A DNA stretch of 64,000 nucleotides from Ophiura sarsii (taxonomy: Eukaryota > Echinodermata > Ophiuroidea > Amphilepidida > Ophiuridae), in contig CM069457.1 of the NCBI GenBank assembly GCA_035610835.1, forward strand, positions 21,198,658 to 21,262,657, in the 5' to 3' direction. Below the pieces are notes generated by a model. The model worked only from the letters and a program-made list of their open reading frames with translations. It was not told the origin of the DNA and did no database searches. The position numbers and the translations under genes were made by a program. Below, in pieces: positions 34,890 through 47,009 of this stretch. Numbering within the stretch: the stretch's first letter is position 1; every line of letters begins with the position of its first letter.

Positions 34890-35035
34890 CCCCCATTCTC
34901 ATTACTGACTATCTGTGCATTACTATTTTGTACATATGGTTCATTATGACAAAAGTTTGTAAATGCAATATATATTCATTATTTGAGTTTTTCATGCAAC
35001 CGAGATGCGGCGCGAAAACAATCCAATAAAATCGC

Positions 35036-35125
35036 CGCGACCAGCCAGGGATTCTAACCAGGGATATTCCGGCACACGGGGCACAGAATGTTGTAACACA
35101 CCATAACCATCCAAGCCACTAGGTG
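35036..35125 (-). other. tRNA-derived SINE-like sequence
   Basis: Reverse complement carries TGGCTTGGATGG (A box, 35118-35107) and GGTTAGAATCCC (B box, 35059-35048) with about 47 bp between, compatible with an internal pol III promoter. The rest does not fold as a canonical tRNA, so a SINE head or decayed tRNA is likelier. Confidence 0.5.
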
Positions 35126-35311
35126 CAGTATATTGCGCCAAGTGATATACAGCCTTAATACGATATGATCATATATAAATCAAATTGATTCGTATAGGCT
35201 TGGAAATAGTATAATATCACCTCTAATGTATTCCATTAACATACTGGAATACTGCTAATAAGTTAAATTCGTTGTCACGATTCATGCCATAGTCAATCAA
35301 GTGTTCTTTAG

Positions 35312-35561
35312 TTACATTATTACAAATCATCTCTTTGAGAGACTTGGAAGCCCTCCATTTAGTCACGTATATTGAAGATCTCACACGAAAAGCAAGTGAC
35401 TTTTGCAGAGTGACTTTTGCAGAGTTCCCTATAGGGGACAATTGTTGTCCCGAAATGGTTCTGGCTAATCAGACGGCATATTTGAGAATATCAAATCAGT
35501 CACTTGTTTATTATCTGATAAAGAGAGATCCGAAATGTGGATTATACTTGGCTGCCGACAG
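35312..35561 (+). CDS. Candidate plus-strand exon, unidentified
   Basis: After an acceptor-like gtgttctttag, 82 codons are open and end at a consensus donor GACAG|GTACGT. The peptide (…NCCPEMVLANQTAYLRI…) has no domain I recognise. An 18-bp internal duplication (agtgacttttgcag) lies inside. It opposes the SRCR gene upstream of exon A. Low support. Confidence 0.22.
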
Positions 35562-35900
35562 GTACGTTTTTTATCTTAGAATTGTTGCTTAATTCAGAAT
35601 AATTCATCATTTGCTCAATTAGGAAGCTCTCTCGATGTCAATTACCTCCAGATATTTTTTTTTCTTCTCGTATTTATGTTGTTCTCTATACGTTTGGGAA
35701 TTTATCTTATTCCTGTGCCACGCCATTTTCATTGGCTTTTAGTTTTATAACCCTGCCTATTGGTGTTTACTTGTATTATGAATATTTTCTCTGAGTTACA
35801 GTGAACCTATTGATTTTATAGAGCAATATATTTTATACAAAATAAACTGTTTCATACAGCCAGCATGGCTGCACTCATCAGGTATAAACCTGAGGTTATA

Positions 35901-36038
35901 CCCCCCCCCCCCCCCCCCCCCACCACTTACGTTAAATTCACGAGGTGACTGACTTTGAAAATTTTTGGGGCAACCTTTTACGAAAATTTTAGAAATCTTG
36001 CCCCCCCCCCCCCCTGAAAAAACCCTAGCTACGCCACT
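35901..36038. mobile_element. Transposon end with poly(C) runs (CAGTGGCGTAGC family)
   Basis: ccctagctacgccactg at about 36022-36038 is the inverse of CAGTGGCGTAGCTAGGG, an element terminus also seen at about 44030 and, variant, 40514. Poly(C) runs of 21 bp (35901-35921) and 14 bp (36001-36014) lie just inside. The other terminus is not evident. Confidence 0.45.
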
Positions 36039-36670
36039 GCTTCCGGTAAAAAATGGAATGTCGTCTACAATGTTGCCTGCCGCATGGAAAGCGTTAAACA
36101 GGTTAAAATACAGTTACAATAGTTCTGATTTTAGAAAATTAACATGTTTAGGTTGACCGAAAGATTGACCGTCATTTCAATTTATTAATAGTTACTGTTA
36201 TTAGGTAATTCAAATGAAATATTAAAAGGGTATTGAACCTATTTAAAAATAAAACCATGACAGTTCGATATTCCTCTGTCTTGGGGCCATTTTAATTCAA
36301 ATTATCCGGAATATAACGAAAATATCCAAAACGAAATGAGATACGAACTCAACTTTGATATGTGATGGACTTATTAATAGCACGTTTTGTATATAAATAT
36401 ATAAGTTGCTCTACATTTTCATGTTCATCATTGTAAGATTATTTTGTTGATTTTGATCATACTTTTCTAATATTTGGATATCAAATAATCAAAAAGTAAT
36501 TACAGCGTCAGTGTGAAATATTAATTGAAAAATAAACGATTGTTTTATTAGTACTTCTCGAGTTATTTCTTAACATATTTCATTAATTTATGAGCTTCAG
36601 TTCCCACCCAGAAACTGTGATCAAATGAGTGAAATGACTGACCTGGCACATCAACTGGCATGATTGATAC

Positions 36671-36903
36671 ACACAACAAAATATGTAAGTTCCCCCCTAG
36701 CATGTACTAAAATATTTCCAAGGATATTTGATGGATTTAAACAATTTCTTATCGTTGCATTGTCTCAAGGCCAACAAATTTGGTATCAAAATGTGCCTAA
36801 CAATTCGGTGCATCTTTCTAGCTGACAATTATTTAAATCCATCAAATATTTTTGGAAATATTCTAGTATATGCTAGGGGGAACTTACATATTTTGTTGGG
36901 TGT
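36671..36903. mobile_element. Foldback MITE, ~75-bp arms
   Basis: acacaacaaaatatgtaagt at 36671 recurs inverted at 36903, with arms continuing through cccctagca and ggatatttgatggatttaaa. The 233-bp hairpin explains the open frame at 36728-37111. Confidence 0.8.
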
Positions 36904-37111
36904 ATTTGATTTTATCATAGACCCATCATCAATACCATCACATAACGAGACCATTCATAGTTATATTCATCCTTTCCTAGACTCAAGTGTTTCTTCAAGT
37001 TATTTTGGCTTGTCAATCAAATACAGTGGTCTCCGAATACTACTCCGTTCAAAGGGTAGTGCGTCAATGAATATACCCTCAGATGATTTGCAATGTTATT
37101 TCAAAAGTTAA

Positions 37112-38880
37112 ACCCAATAAAAAACAACTTGATATATTCATATTATGAAACAAGGCAGGCCTGGAAATAGCACCCGGCCACCTGCCAATAGCGGGTAACC
37201 TTTACGTTGGACGGGTGAAGATACAAAAAATGCCTGCCCGACTGGCGGGTAAACATTTTCAAACTCACAAGTGTAGCCTAAGTGAGTTACACTAGCTGGT
37301 GAAATTTCTCTCGGGCAGGTATATTTTATAAGTTACCTACCGGACTGCATGGCTGGTTGAAAAAGTGCCATCCCTAAAAAAGATAACATTTATTATTAGC
37401 ATCTTTTAAATGTTCACAAGATGTACATTTCAACTTACTGTATCTCTCTATAAACGTACAGCTAGTAATTTCCATCATAAATACACAGTGAAAAACGAAC
37501 ACACATCCCAGAGGAATCAGGACCATCTTGCTCCTTCACCGCAGGCCGTGGCAGCTATGCACAAACTTGCATCACCAACTAATAACTTGCATCACCAACT
37601 AATTATGAACACAAGGCATTTAATTAGCTGCCCAAGTACAGTCATTAGAGACAATCTTTTTGTTTCATTTTCGACCCCCGTGATTTTGATTTGATCATTA
37701 TTGCTCTCATTACTGGGAAATGTTTGTTTCAAAGACAATTGATTAGGGTGTTTCTTCAGTAATGAGACCCCCCTAGGGTCAATTTATGTAAGTGGCCATA
37801 AAAATTGTTTTAAATTAATTTTCTGGTTCATATTTGGCCAGAATTTCTGTTTAGTACTAGAGAGATAGCGAGCAAAATTTCAGAATCCTACCTCAATTTT
37901 GAATTTATTTTACACACAAACCCTATGGGAAATTGTGTGTCAATGTTACAACCGTTACCTGTTACAACCGTTAGTGCGTCAAGAATATTCAAACGACTGA
38001 ATATTTAAAAGTATACCATGAATATGGTTGGGGCTTATTTCCTAGGTTGAAAGACATCAATTCCTTGAAACCAAATCCATTGGGGCACTTTTTTGTCATA
38101 CCAGAGTCTAGAAATTGTCGAACTAGTAGCCGGTCGTAACGGTTTTAACATTGACGCACGGTTACAACCGTTATCAACAAAATGTCATGAAACTCTAAAA
38201 ACTGACAACATTTCAAAATCCTTTAACAATATTCAGGTAGCATCAATGTGATGTATTGCATAAATCAAGGAAAGGCCACTTTACAATTAATTATGTGCTT
38301 CAGGAGGTCATTTTTAATCATTGGCGCACACATTTGTGTGAAAATGAGGTAGGGTTAGCTGGCAGCCATGATGGAGAAGTAGGTGGATTGTTCGTAATTT
38401 TCTCTATAATATGATGCCAAATCTGACATATTTGGTCCACAAACAGTGATTTTATCGCTAATTTTAGACTTTAAAAACTTTCGTGACTTTGCTTCTTGTA
38501 ACTATTCACTTGACTGGACTAAAATTCGTACGATGTTTTAAGAGCAATTTCCGTACTAACGGAATCTTAAGCTTTAATTTCATATCAAAAACATTGATGC
38601 CCGACTTCTTTTTTGATAAGAAAAACGGAGTTTGATTTTCACCGATTTTCGGTCAGAAAACGAAACTTACGATCCCCCGCTAGGCCTCGCCAACTTGATT
38701 TTTAGTTTCCCGTAACAAGCCCGCGCTTCATTTTCATGCCCGCGTTTGAATCTATTATTGAAATTTTTGAAAAAAAATACCGTTTTTCCAATGAAAACGT
38801 CCGAATTTGTGAAATTGTGAAATGTTTATTCATTTTGACCAGAATAGCCTTTCTGTAAAAAAATATCATATGACATTGTG
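37112..38880. other. Gene-free stretch with clustered AACCGTTA motifs
   Basis: gttacaaccgttac / gttacaaccgtta lie near 37949-37979 and inverted near 38136-38175 with a shared gtgcgtcaatgtta word. No exon is supported. AACCGTTA contains a Myb-type core. Confidence 0.4.
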
Positions 38881-38881
38881 T

Positions 38882-38966
38882 AGCGCAGAGGGATCGATTT
38901 CGAACCCCGGACCTCTCGCTCCCAAAGTCAGCCCTCTACCATCTGAGCTATCAAGCAAATCTGAAT
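38882..38966 (-). other. tRNA-like sequence / SINE head
   Basis: On the minus strand TAGCTCAGATGGTAGAG (A box) and GGTTCGAAATC (B box) are spaced as in a tRNA. The anticodon and acceptor arms pair poorly, so I call it a tRNA pseudogene or tRNA-derived SINE rather than a functional tRNA. Confidence 0.55.
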
Positions 38967-40235
38967 ATAATTGTGAGATTTAAACACTTGATCAACAACC
39001 CGTCGACGCTACGAAATGAATTTAGATCGAGACAAGATTAAGATTCGAGGAGCTATTTTATAAGCATTCACTTGACTGGACTAAATAATTTTATAAAATT
39101 GTAAGCATGTTTCTAGTTACAAAAGACTATGAATATTATGATACGATGGATAAAATTGATGCCTGATTCTTCAGAAGCGACTTTTTTACCATGAATTTGG
39201 CTTTAGTTTCGTCAAGTTTTTCTTGAATTCGGGTTTGTCGGATTGCAATAATCTGCACCGAAAATACAACATGTCATGAAGTTCACAGATAATATTAGAT
39301 AATATTATTTGCATAATATGCCTTTTTACTATACAATGTCATGGCAAATGTGTTTGAAATGTGTGATTATAATCATGAAAAGAGCTCATTTACATCGTGC
39401 TATTACGAGGTCAACTATGACTGCGAAGCGGTTTCACTACGGGTGAGTACTTCCGGGTCGCTTTGCTGGGTTAGAAAAGGAACGACTTTTCGCGTGGTTG
39501 CGAACTGACTGATAAGAGGATGCTGCGCTAGATTAATTCCGTATCATCTTACAGCAAGGATAAAACCAGTTGTCACATGCAAGATGAAATAACAATGTGT
39601 GGCAGTTTTGCTGTTTTTGGCAAATTGGCTGTTTTTGAATCCATATTCAATAAGTAGAACAAGAACAAGTTGTATGTATTTACAATTTATATACAGGCAT
39701 ATGAACTTTCAGGCTATGGCCTGAATTCAGGCTATTTTTTTTCCAAATTTCCGCACTTTCTTTTATTTTCAGCCCGTATTTGGCCTTTATAGGCCGATTT
39801 CACGCACCTTTTCAGGTTGTTCAGGGGTATTTTTCTTCATTTTCGTCATACCTGTATAGGCTATATCACACAATGTATTTCATGAACAGATACGACAAAA
39901 TAATAATATAACATATTACAATACACAGTTAGTTGAATATCGAGAATAATTGGACATGCATTTATGATACAAGTACATGTATTATAGTATGGTGATTGTT
40001 GTTAACAAACCAGACACGGATGATACAATAAATAACCCAATTGTATACCCAGAGCTCTTCGTTAGTATCGATACCTTTTAATAATTGGCCTTGAAGGGAG
40101 TGAATATATACACGACTGCCTTTTTTGGCGATGTCGTAAAGACTGTATACACGACAACACAAACTACTCGTAAAATCTCGTGTGAATTTCAGTCCCAAAA
40201 AAATCACACAGTAAATGTACTACATGAACAAATTA
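38967..40235. other. Gene-free stretch
   Basis: No exon, domain or well-bounded repeat recognised. Confidence 0.4.
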
Positions 40236-40520
40236 TCGTCCCCATTTCTCTTCTCTTTCCCCTCTCCTTCCCCTTTCCCCTCTCCTTCCCCTTTCCCTTC
40301 TCTTTCTCCTTCTCTTCTCTTTCTCCCTCCTTTCTCTCTTTTCTCCCCTTCTTCTCGTCCCCATTTTCCGCTTCGCCGTCCCCATGTTAGGTGTCCGGCG
40401 GGGGGGGGTGGGGGTGGGGGTGGGGGTGGGGGGGGGGGGGTGGGGGTGGGGGGGGTGGGGGGGGGGGGGACTCGCCCCCCCCCCCCCCCGGCCCCCTCAT
40501 TGGCTACGCTACTGCCAGTT
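40236..40520. repeat. Polypyrimidine tract followed by G-runs and a transposon end
   Basis: 40240-40380 is almost pure C/T (H-DNA-prone). 40397-40470 is G with occasional T, containing many G3+ runs (G-quadruplex-prone). 40471-40495 is C-rich. cattggctacgctactg at about 40498-40514 resembles the CAGTGGCGTAGC terminus family in inverse. ORFs rich in Gly, Pro or Ser here are compositional. Confidence 0.7.
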
Positions 40521-40989
40521 TCCAAAAGCTGGGTACACCACTGTGAATCACTGCCAAGGGTGGGTAACCACCAGCCAGTTTGTGTACTATTCAATGGGCA
40601 CATTTCTTGAGACCTGCTTCTAAAAGAGGGAACTCAAACTTTTGGAATGTGGCAATTTTAAGGATGACTTCTCATGTAAAATAGGAAACATCGAGTTGAA
40701 ATTCGGGCCAGCAATCAGAACATCTACCTTTAAAGGCATATTATGTGATTGTCCAGGGGGCGCCCTCTATTCTTGATTTTTTTTAAAGTAGATGTTCTTG
40801 CAGATTTACACTCTGATAAGGAATCATAAATACTTTCTTAGTTACAAAGCGATACGATTCCTAATTACTTCAGAATCATGGTTTAAAGAGTGAAAATAAC
40901 CTGACTGATAGTCAGTGGTTGTGTTATGTTATTAAATTAGCAATAAGTGTCATAGCGTGCCCAGTAGGCTATATGGTGTTCACACGGGT

Positions 40990-41100
40990 TGTGTGGGGGA
41001 GGGGGGGGGGGGGTCTTGTTACCTCCTGGATCATTTGATAGCGGGAGGGGGGGGCATTGTGGCACACTATTCCTCACACCCACTATCCTCTCACTAATCT
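40990..41100. other. G-runs upstream of a TIR element
   Basis: G-rich runs at about 40997-41013 and 41045-41053 precede the element that starts at 41101; nothing coding. Confidence 0.6.
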
Positions 41101-41510
41101 AAGGCCAAAAAAAAAAAATTGTTATATTGGCGTAACCCGCCCGACCCTAAAAATACGCCCGACCCTACACTTTTTTTTTTTTTTCAGTGAAAAAAAACAA
41201 AAAAAACCAACCGACCGACCCTAAAAAATAAAAAAATGAAGAAAAAAAAAAGTTTTTTCTCGAACGAAATACGACGGTGCTCCTCGAATAAACGGAAATT
41301 CCTTCCGAAAATATGGTTTATTGTGTTTTATTTGTATATAGACTTGTACTGAGGGGTACTTCTAACAAACAATAGGGAATGTTTAAACTCGGTTAACATT
41401 GTTCAAAAACAGCTGCTAAAAAAAAATAAAAAGAAAAAAAAGAAATCCCTACCTACCTACCCTATTTTTGTTCTGCCCGTTACGCCAATATAACATTTTT
41501 TTTTTTGGCC
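41101..41510. mobile_element. TIR element with 6-bp flanking repeat TAATCT
   Basis: TAATCT flanks both sides (41095-41100 and 41511-41516). The left end is AAGGCC, an A-run, then TTGTTATATTGGCGTAAC; the right end carries GTTACGCCAATATAACA, a T-run, then GGCC. TIR is about 35 bp. The interior repeats 'cgaccctaaaaa' and is non-coding. Confidence 0.65.
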
Positions 41511-41533
41511 TAATCTTAGATAGAATACAGATA

Positions 41534-42040
41534 CTACTGTAAAACCAATTAATTTCGCGAGGTATTTAATTTCGCGAAACTAAACATTTTGTATTGGAAG
41601 TAACATGCCAGATCCGCGAAACTTAATGCCCGCTAAGATAGCAGTCATTTTAAATTTCGAAAAATTAAGTATCCGCGAAATTATAGTGTTATACAGAAAT
41701 TTAGAAATCGTGAATAAAAGAATAATGTTGCAGACAAACCCCGTTAACATTCTTACAAACAATATTGAAATTAGAAAATATTGTTACAAAATTAGAAAAC
41801 ATTCTCGCATAATTAGTTAGAAATATTGAAAAATATTGAAAAATGTTGCATAAAAAATCTAAATATTCTTGCAAACAATATTGTTGCAATATTAGAAAAC
41901 ATTCTCGCAAAATTAGAGAATTATTTGCAAAAATACAACAAGTTTTCGAAAAATGCAGATATTTCTAATATTGGCGCTCCTAAGACACCGTACTTCAATC
42001 AAGGTTCATTGCACTCCGGGATGGCGACGTGCTCCTCTTA
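41534..42040. repeat. Dispersed-repeat end and AT-rich internal repeats
   Basis: tactgtaaaaccaattaatt matches the terminus of the element at 668-872, followed by recurring 'aatttcgcgaa' words. 41740-41930 repeats 'acaatattg..attagaaaacattctcgcaaaatta'. The short ORFs on both strands follow these repeats. Confidence 0.45.
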
Positions 42041-42104
42041 GTCGCTGATTATTTAATACAGAACATTCTGGCCTAATTATCGCCGATTTTAAGCTTACAC
42101 AACC

Positions 42105-42225
42105 CGTTTCGATCTATTTGGACCCATTTGAATCTATTTTGGACCCGTTTGAATCTATTTCGGACCCGTTTGTACCCATTTGGATACGTTTGGATCCATT
42201 TGGACCCGTTTGGACCCGGATCCAT
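42105..42225. repeat. ~12-bp degenerate tandem repeat
   Basis: Variants of tttggacccgtt / tgaatctatttt alternate about ten times. Confidence 0.75.
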
Positions 42226-42239
42226 TACCAAATATACAA

Positions 42240-43700
42240 ACACCCTAAATTAATTACTACTTTGGGTGCGCTGTTTAGAGCATAATACGTACTGTGGTTC
42301 ACCAGAAAGATGTTAAAATAATCAAGTTTCCTGAAACGACTGTAAAGTAAACTAGTTTGCTATTGGGGATTGAGACTTTGTTCTGACCTCCGGGTCTGAC
42401 CTATCAGGTCACCTCTCAGCGAATCTGCGCTCAGTGTATTTTTTTTTCGCGAGGTTTCATATTGAAAACTTCGGTGCATCTGCTCAACGCCAAACCAATT
42501 ATCTCACTAAGCACGTAATTTTGAGCTCGTCCCTTGCCAAATCAAAACTTATTTGATCATCACTGCCAAGTGGTACAACTTAACTTAGATTTACGCTCGG
42601 TATAGTGAAGTAAATAGTATAGGCTTCAATAAAATACCCAACACTTACAAATTAAAATTTGAGATAAACCCGCGTTTTCCCAAATAAAAATTACACTTTT
42701 AACAGAAATGAATGGCCCGCAGCCTGATTTAGGTCATTTTTACGTGCGCCGGTGTACTAAATTCAATGGCAAAATTCGTGGAAGCGTCTCATCAAAAATT
42801 ACGCTGACGTCAGAATACTAGATAAAATTCCTCAGAGATTGATATAAAATTCAATATGATTGGTTGATGTTAACTACCCGCGTTTTTTCCACCAATCAGA
42901 ACTATTTTAGGAAAAATCTTGGCTAGCCGGATGTTTGGGGCCATAGCAATTAGACATGCACATCACGCTTCGCCACCATCTCGTTGTGGTAGAAGCTGCG
43001 CCGTAGCATTTCTTTCTCACCAATTTGAGTGATTATTTGATCTATTTCACACAATTCAAGTTATAATTATTATATTTATATAGTTCAGGACGATTTCTAG
43101 CGTATTTTTAGTGGAGTTTGAGCAATATTTATTGCTAAAATCAGTCATTTCCGACACTAACTTGTCGAACTTTTTGCACGGAGACGGTTTCGGTACACGC
43201 TAATTGGGCCGCGGGATTACCCCTACAGGGGTGTAGACTTCAATTCAATGAAGCTCAGGACATTTTTACAGCATTATTCGCCCAGTTGTAAATATTATAT
43301 TGATTACTCATATTTTTCATTTGATGTTGTACATGTATGTTCGTATTGAAATAAAACATTTTGTGTTTGAAAAATAATCAACCTGTCAAGTGTTCATTTA
43401 TGTGTGGATTGTATTGTTCACCCCCGTTGAGTGTAATGGAATATTCCAGAAGTAATTGGTTGTCCGTGGCAACCCCTGATTTGTGCACTGGCTAACGGGG
43501 TACTGACAAGCAGACCAATTAGGCTCACTCGAGCGTGGGTTGCTTTTACTGTGGGACTTTATGCACAAAACAGCCTCAAAGTTTTTAATATGTAAGGTTT
43601 TGAGCTGGGCTTGGTTTGTAGCTCCAGTCATTTTGCATTTTGGTTGCAACGGGTCATGTTGCGGTGAAAACCCACCCATCCCACCCCTTGTCGTTAAGGC
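42240..43700. other. Gene-free stretch
   Basis: No exon recognised. An AATAAA near 43349 followed by TG-rich sequence could be a polyadenylation site, but there is no linked coding sequence. Confidence 0.4.
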
Positions 43701-43709
43701 GGTTATTTG

Positions 43710-44033
43710 CCAGGCCCGTCACATGGGGGGTAGGGGGGGGGGGCGACGGTGGCGATCGCCCCCCCCCCCCCCCCCTTTGAAAATCTTCCCCGGAAAATTT
43801 GTAGACAGATGAAACAATTTCGCGCGCTACGCGCGCATTTGTCTTCCCAAAATGCAATATTCTTTGCTACAAGCTTGTTTAGAGCCAAAATGTACCTCGA
43901 TCGTGCAAAAAATAGGTGCAAATTCGAAAATTTTCGCGCGCTGCGCGCGGATATTTGACTCACAAAAATCTTGTCGGTTCATTATCATTTCTCGCCCCCC
44001 CCCCAATATCAATAACCTAGCTACGCCACTGAC
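43710..44033. mobile_element. Diverged CAGTGGCGTAGC-family element
   Basis: The right terminus ctagctacgccactg is intact (ends about 44031); the left is diverged and G/C-homopolymer-rich. Inside are two small palindromes, gcgcgctacgcgcgc and gcgcgctgcgcgcg. Confidence 0.45.
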
Positions 44034-44237
44034 AAAAACAGAGAAAATCCCCCCTCCCCCAAAAAAATCCCCCTCAAAAATATCTCCAAAAACTACTTCC
44101 GGTATTTCTGTGCGTCGACCAACAAGAAGGTAAACTATGACACCATATAATGGAACAGAAAAATTAGAAAATCTGCGTGTCTCCGACGGAAAAAAAAATA
44201 GCTCTATCACTTCCGTGATTTTTTTGTTTTGAAAACG

Positions 44238-44271
<34 letters not shown>
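44238..44271. repeat. poly(C), 34 bp
   Basis: The longest uninterrupted homopolymer in the window. Confidence 0.95.
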
Positions 44272-44394
44272 TTTGAAAAAAGTGTCTTACGGGCCTGTTT
44301 GCGTCTCAATTTAGGCCAGTAAGTTGTGTATTGCTATGGCTACAAAGTTTTAATACCAGTCGCGCGATAGTTGATGTTGTCGAGGTCAAAACTA

Positions 44395-44700
44395 TAAAAA
44401 TAAATTAATAAATAAAAGAATATAACCACTCAAGGTAGTGGATTTCGTTGAAATCAAACTGTAAAAGAATAAATCACTCGCGGTAGAGAATTTGGATTTC
44501 GTTGAAAGCAAACTGTGAAGAGAATAATAACACTCACGGTAGTGGATTTTGTTGAAGTCAAATTGTGGGGGGAAAAAACGGTAGTGGATTTCGTTGAAAG
44601 CAAACTGAAAAGAATTATAATAACACTCACGGTAGTGGATTTTGTTGAAGTCAAGTTGTGGATATAAAAAAAAATTAAAAAACCCATTCATGGTTGTGAA
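44395..44700. repeat. ~65-bp tandem repeat interrupted by a transposon
   Basis: Units share 'actcacggtagtggatttcg' and 'ttgaaagcaaactg' and occur about five times. The same kind of unit resumes at 45093-45215 (gattttcgttgagtcaaacg, ccactcatagtagtggatat), so the element at 44707-45060 interrupts the array. Confidence 0.75.
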
Positions 44701-44706
44701 TTTTCG

Positions 44707-45060
44707 CCCGGGGGGGTATTCGGATTTGGTTTGGTCGGAGGTGTGCCGCTGGAGATTCAAAACCCATACCCATTTTTAGGGGTGATTTTGGAAAAATCGG
44801 TTCCCATTTTTAGGGGTTTTGCTTCATTTTTATACCAAATTTTCGCAAATTATAGGGAAAATAGACCTAATTTTTGCAAATTTTAGCGAAAATATACAAA
44901 AATTCGCGAAAATAGACCCATTTGTAAAAAGTGACCCCATTATTAGGGATTTCAAGCACAAAATCATACCCCATGTTTAGGGATTTTGTGCCCAAAAAGC
45001 TACCCATTAGAGCGGCACACCCCCGTATGTCGACTTGGGTGAGTACCCCCCCCCCCCCCC
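44707..45060. mobile_element. Dispersed repeat, copy 2, inserted in the tandem array
   Basis: Its ends are inverted (ccgggggggtattcgg...ggtgtgccgct on the left; agcggcacaccccc...gagtaccccccc on the right). The body matches 9886-10140 in direct orientation. It ends in C-rich sequence (45046-45090). Non-coding. Confidence 0.65.
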
Positions 45061-45215
45061 ACCCTCCCCCCCTCCCCCCCCCCCCCCCCCGGGATTTTCG
45101 TTGAGTCAAACGGTAAATAAAGAGAAGAGGAAAATAGGAAGAGTAAAACCACTCATAGTAGTGGATATCGTTGCAGATATAGCTGTGCAAATAGTCATAC
45201 CAGTAAAGCGGAAGT

Positions 45216-45865
45216 GATTGGGGGGAATTGCTCACTACTTTCGCAATTGTCGTTAATTACGTCTATTACATGAATTCGGAATAATTGTCCTTGTGGCTCA
45301 CGCTATGGTACATATTCGGAGCTACGGATTGTCTCAGAGTTGTATAGACACACTGATCTTTCCAACGGACAATTATCCGAGTTTATTCACAATATTATTA
45401 CCAAATTCCTCATCATTATAAATGGGAGCGTGAACTGAATTATAGAATTTATAGTATATTGAACACTGCCATGACTGCGTGTTTACGATTATGAGGATAA
45501 GGGGATAATGTGAAAAGTATGAACATGGATATAAAGAATATCGTTATAACGTGAAAACCGTGTAAATTATGTGTATGTTGCACGGACACAAAATTTCGCA
45601 GTCCAAAAAGCACTGTAGTCAATGTTTTATGAGTAGTTTTACTATCATTGATATTTGAAAATAAGAAAAAAACAATTTTTACCTTAAAAAAAAAATACGA
45701 CGGTTGCGATCGTCCCCCCCATCTGACGGACCTGCAGTTATTCAGCGAGTTCATAAAATGACCCGTATGTCACCTGGTATGTGGCCAAAAATGCTACCAC
45801 AACCACTCCACGCTTTCTCGTCTCCTCTCAATCTTATGGTAGCAACATCTCACTCTGCATGTATA
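45216..45865. other. Gene-free stretch
   Basis: No exon or clear repeat recognised before the TU-like element. Confidence 0.4.
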
Positions 45866-45873
45866 GTATAGAC
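45866..45873. repeat. Left 8-bp target duplication GTATAGAC
   Basis: Exact match to 54481-54488 immediately outside the inverted ends. Confidence 0.75.
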
Positions 45874-45915
45874 GGGGATGGATAAACGGCGAGTTATGGG
45901 GCGGTAAGTTATGGG

Positions 45916-46134
45916 AGAGTTACAGTAAGACCAACCGGCGAGTTACAGTAAGACCAACCGGCGAGTTACAGTAAGACCAACCGGCGAGTTACAGTAAGAC
46001 CAACCGGCGAGTTACAGTAAGACCAACCGGCGAGTTACAGTAAGACCAACTGGCGAGTTACAGTAAGACCAACCGGCGAGTTACAGTAAGACCAGCCGGC
46101 GAGTTACAGTAAGACCAGCCGGCGAGTTACAGTA
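45916..46134. repeat. 23-bp tandem array, left arm
   Basis: Nine full copies plus a partial of the unit containing gagttacagtaagacca, nearly identical (aacc/agcc/aact variants). No unique spacers, so not CRISPR. Confidence 0.95.
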
Positions 46135-46168
46135 ATTCTTATTGCGAAGTTTACTTATGAACTTATTA

Positions 46169-46474
46169 CAGTGGCGGATCCAGGATTAAAATTTACGGGG
46201 GGGCTGATCAAGGTTTTTTTAAATTGGTAACCCCAAAAAATCGTAAAAGGTCCCAAAATGTTTTGCCTTCAGCTCATGAAATTCTGCTAAGCATGCTAAG
46301 GGGGGGGGGGGGGGCGTGTGGTTGTCCCAAAACCGGCAAAAAAACCCGCATGGTACAAGTGGCAATTACAGACGAAACCTACCTATACCTCTGAAAAAGG
46401 TAAAGTGGTACACAAAAAAGGTATATTGTCAAATTTTACGGGGGGGGGGGGGGGCGCCCCCTGTATCCGCCACT
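46169..46474. mobile_element. MITE, CAGTGGCGG ends (relative of 8938-9258)
   Basis: Begins CAGTGGCGGATCCAGG and ends ctgtatccgccact. The body matches 8938-9258 in opposite orientation and has G-runs at about 46301-46314 and 46441-46454. It lies just inside the left arm of the TU-like element, so it inserted later. Confidence 0.75.
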
Positions 46475-47009
46475 ATATTATTGTAATCATGTTTAGCATT
46501 CTTAACAGTATATCTATATAGTTTACCACATTTATTTACTTCCATCAAATTGGTGTTTCAGCGAGTTTGTATACCTCACTTTAGCTCTATTGTATGTCTT
46601 TCTCATACTAGCACACTTTTTGTTAACCAACTATCACTTGTATTTTTGTTAATGAACTTTAAATTATCTTTCTTATTTACACAAATACATTTTGGCAGAT
46701 TCTGCCGCTGTTATAAACATATTTACAATATTTACATAAGGGAGCGTTCATAAATACTCTGGGTGGTCAATCAGGGGGATCAAAAAAGTAATAAGAAAAA
46801 AACCCGCGCGTGTGCCCCAAACTTTAACTATGATGAAAATTACAAAATTTTAGGATGAAAAAAACAAAAACCTGTTTAATTACATTTTGGGAATTAGTTA
46901 AAAGCCAAAATGTACCACAATTAGTGTAAAGCAACCATTTTGCACCATTAAATTTATAAAAATATAGTCTCATGTAAATATCATGTAAATATAATCTCAT
47001 GCCTTCAAA

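Noticed and set aside
40215..40623. Gly-, Pro- and Ser-rich ORFs on both strands
   Set aside because: Produced by a polypyrimidine tract and G/C homopolymers.
43398..44309. Overlapping ORFs on both strands around G/C runs
   Set aside because: Low-complexity and transposon-end sequence; no domain, splice or start support.
45916..46134. CRISPR-like array of 23-bp repeats
   Set aside because: Units are directly contiguous with no spacers, the array recurs inverted at 54247-54440, and the genome is eukaryotic.
46318..46521. Possible conserved short protein shared with 8902-9132
   Set aside because: Both frames lie within copies of the same MITE; similarity is explained by DNA homology, and the frames run into G-runs.
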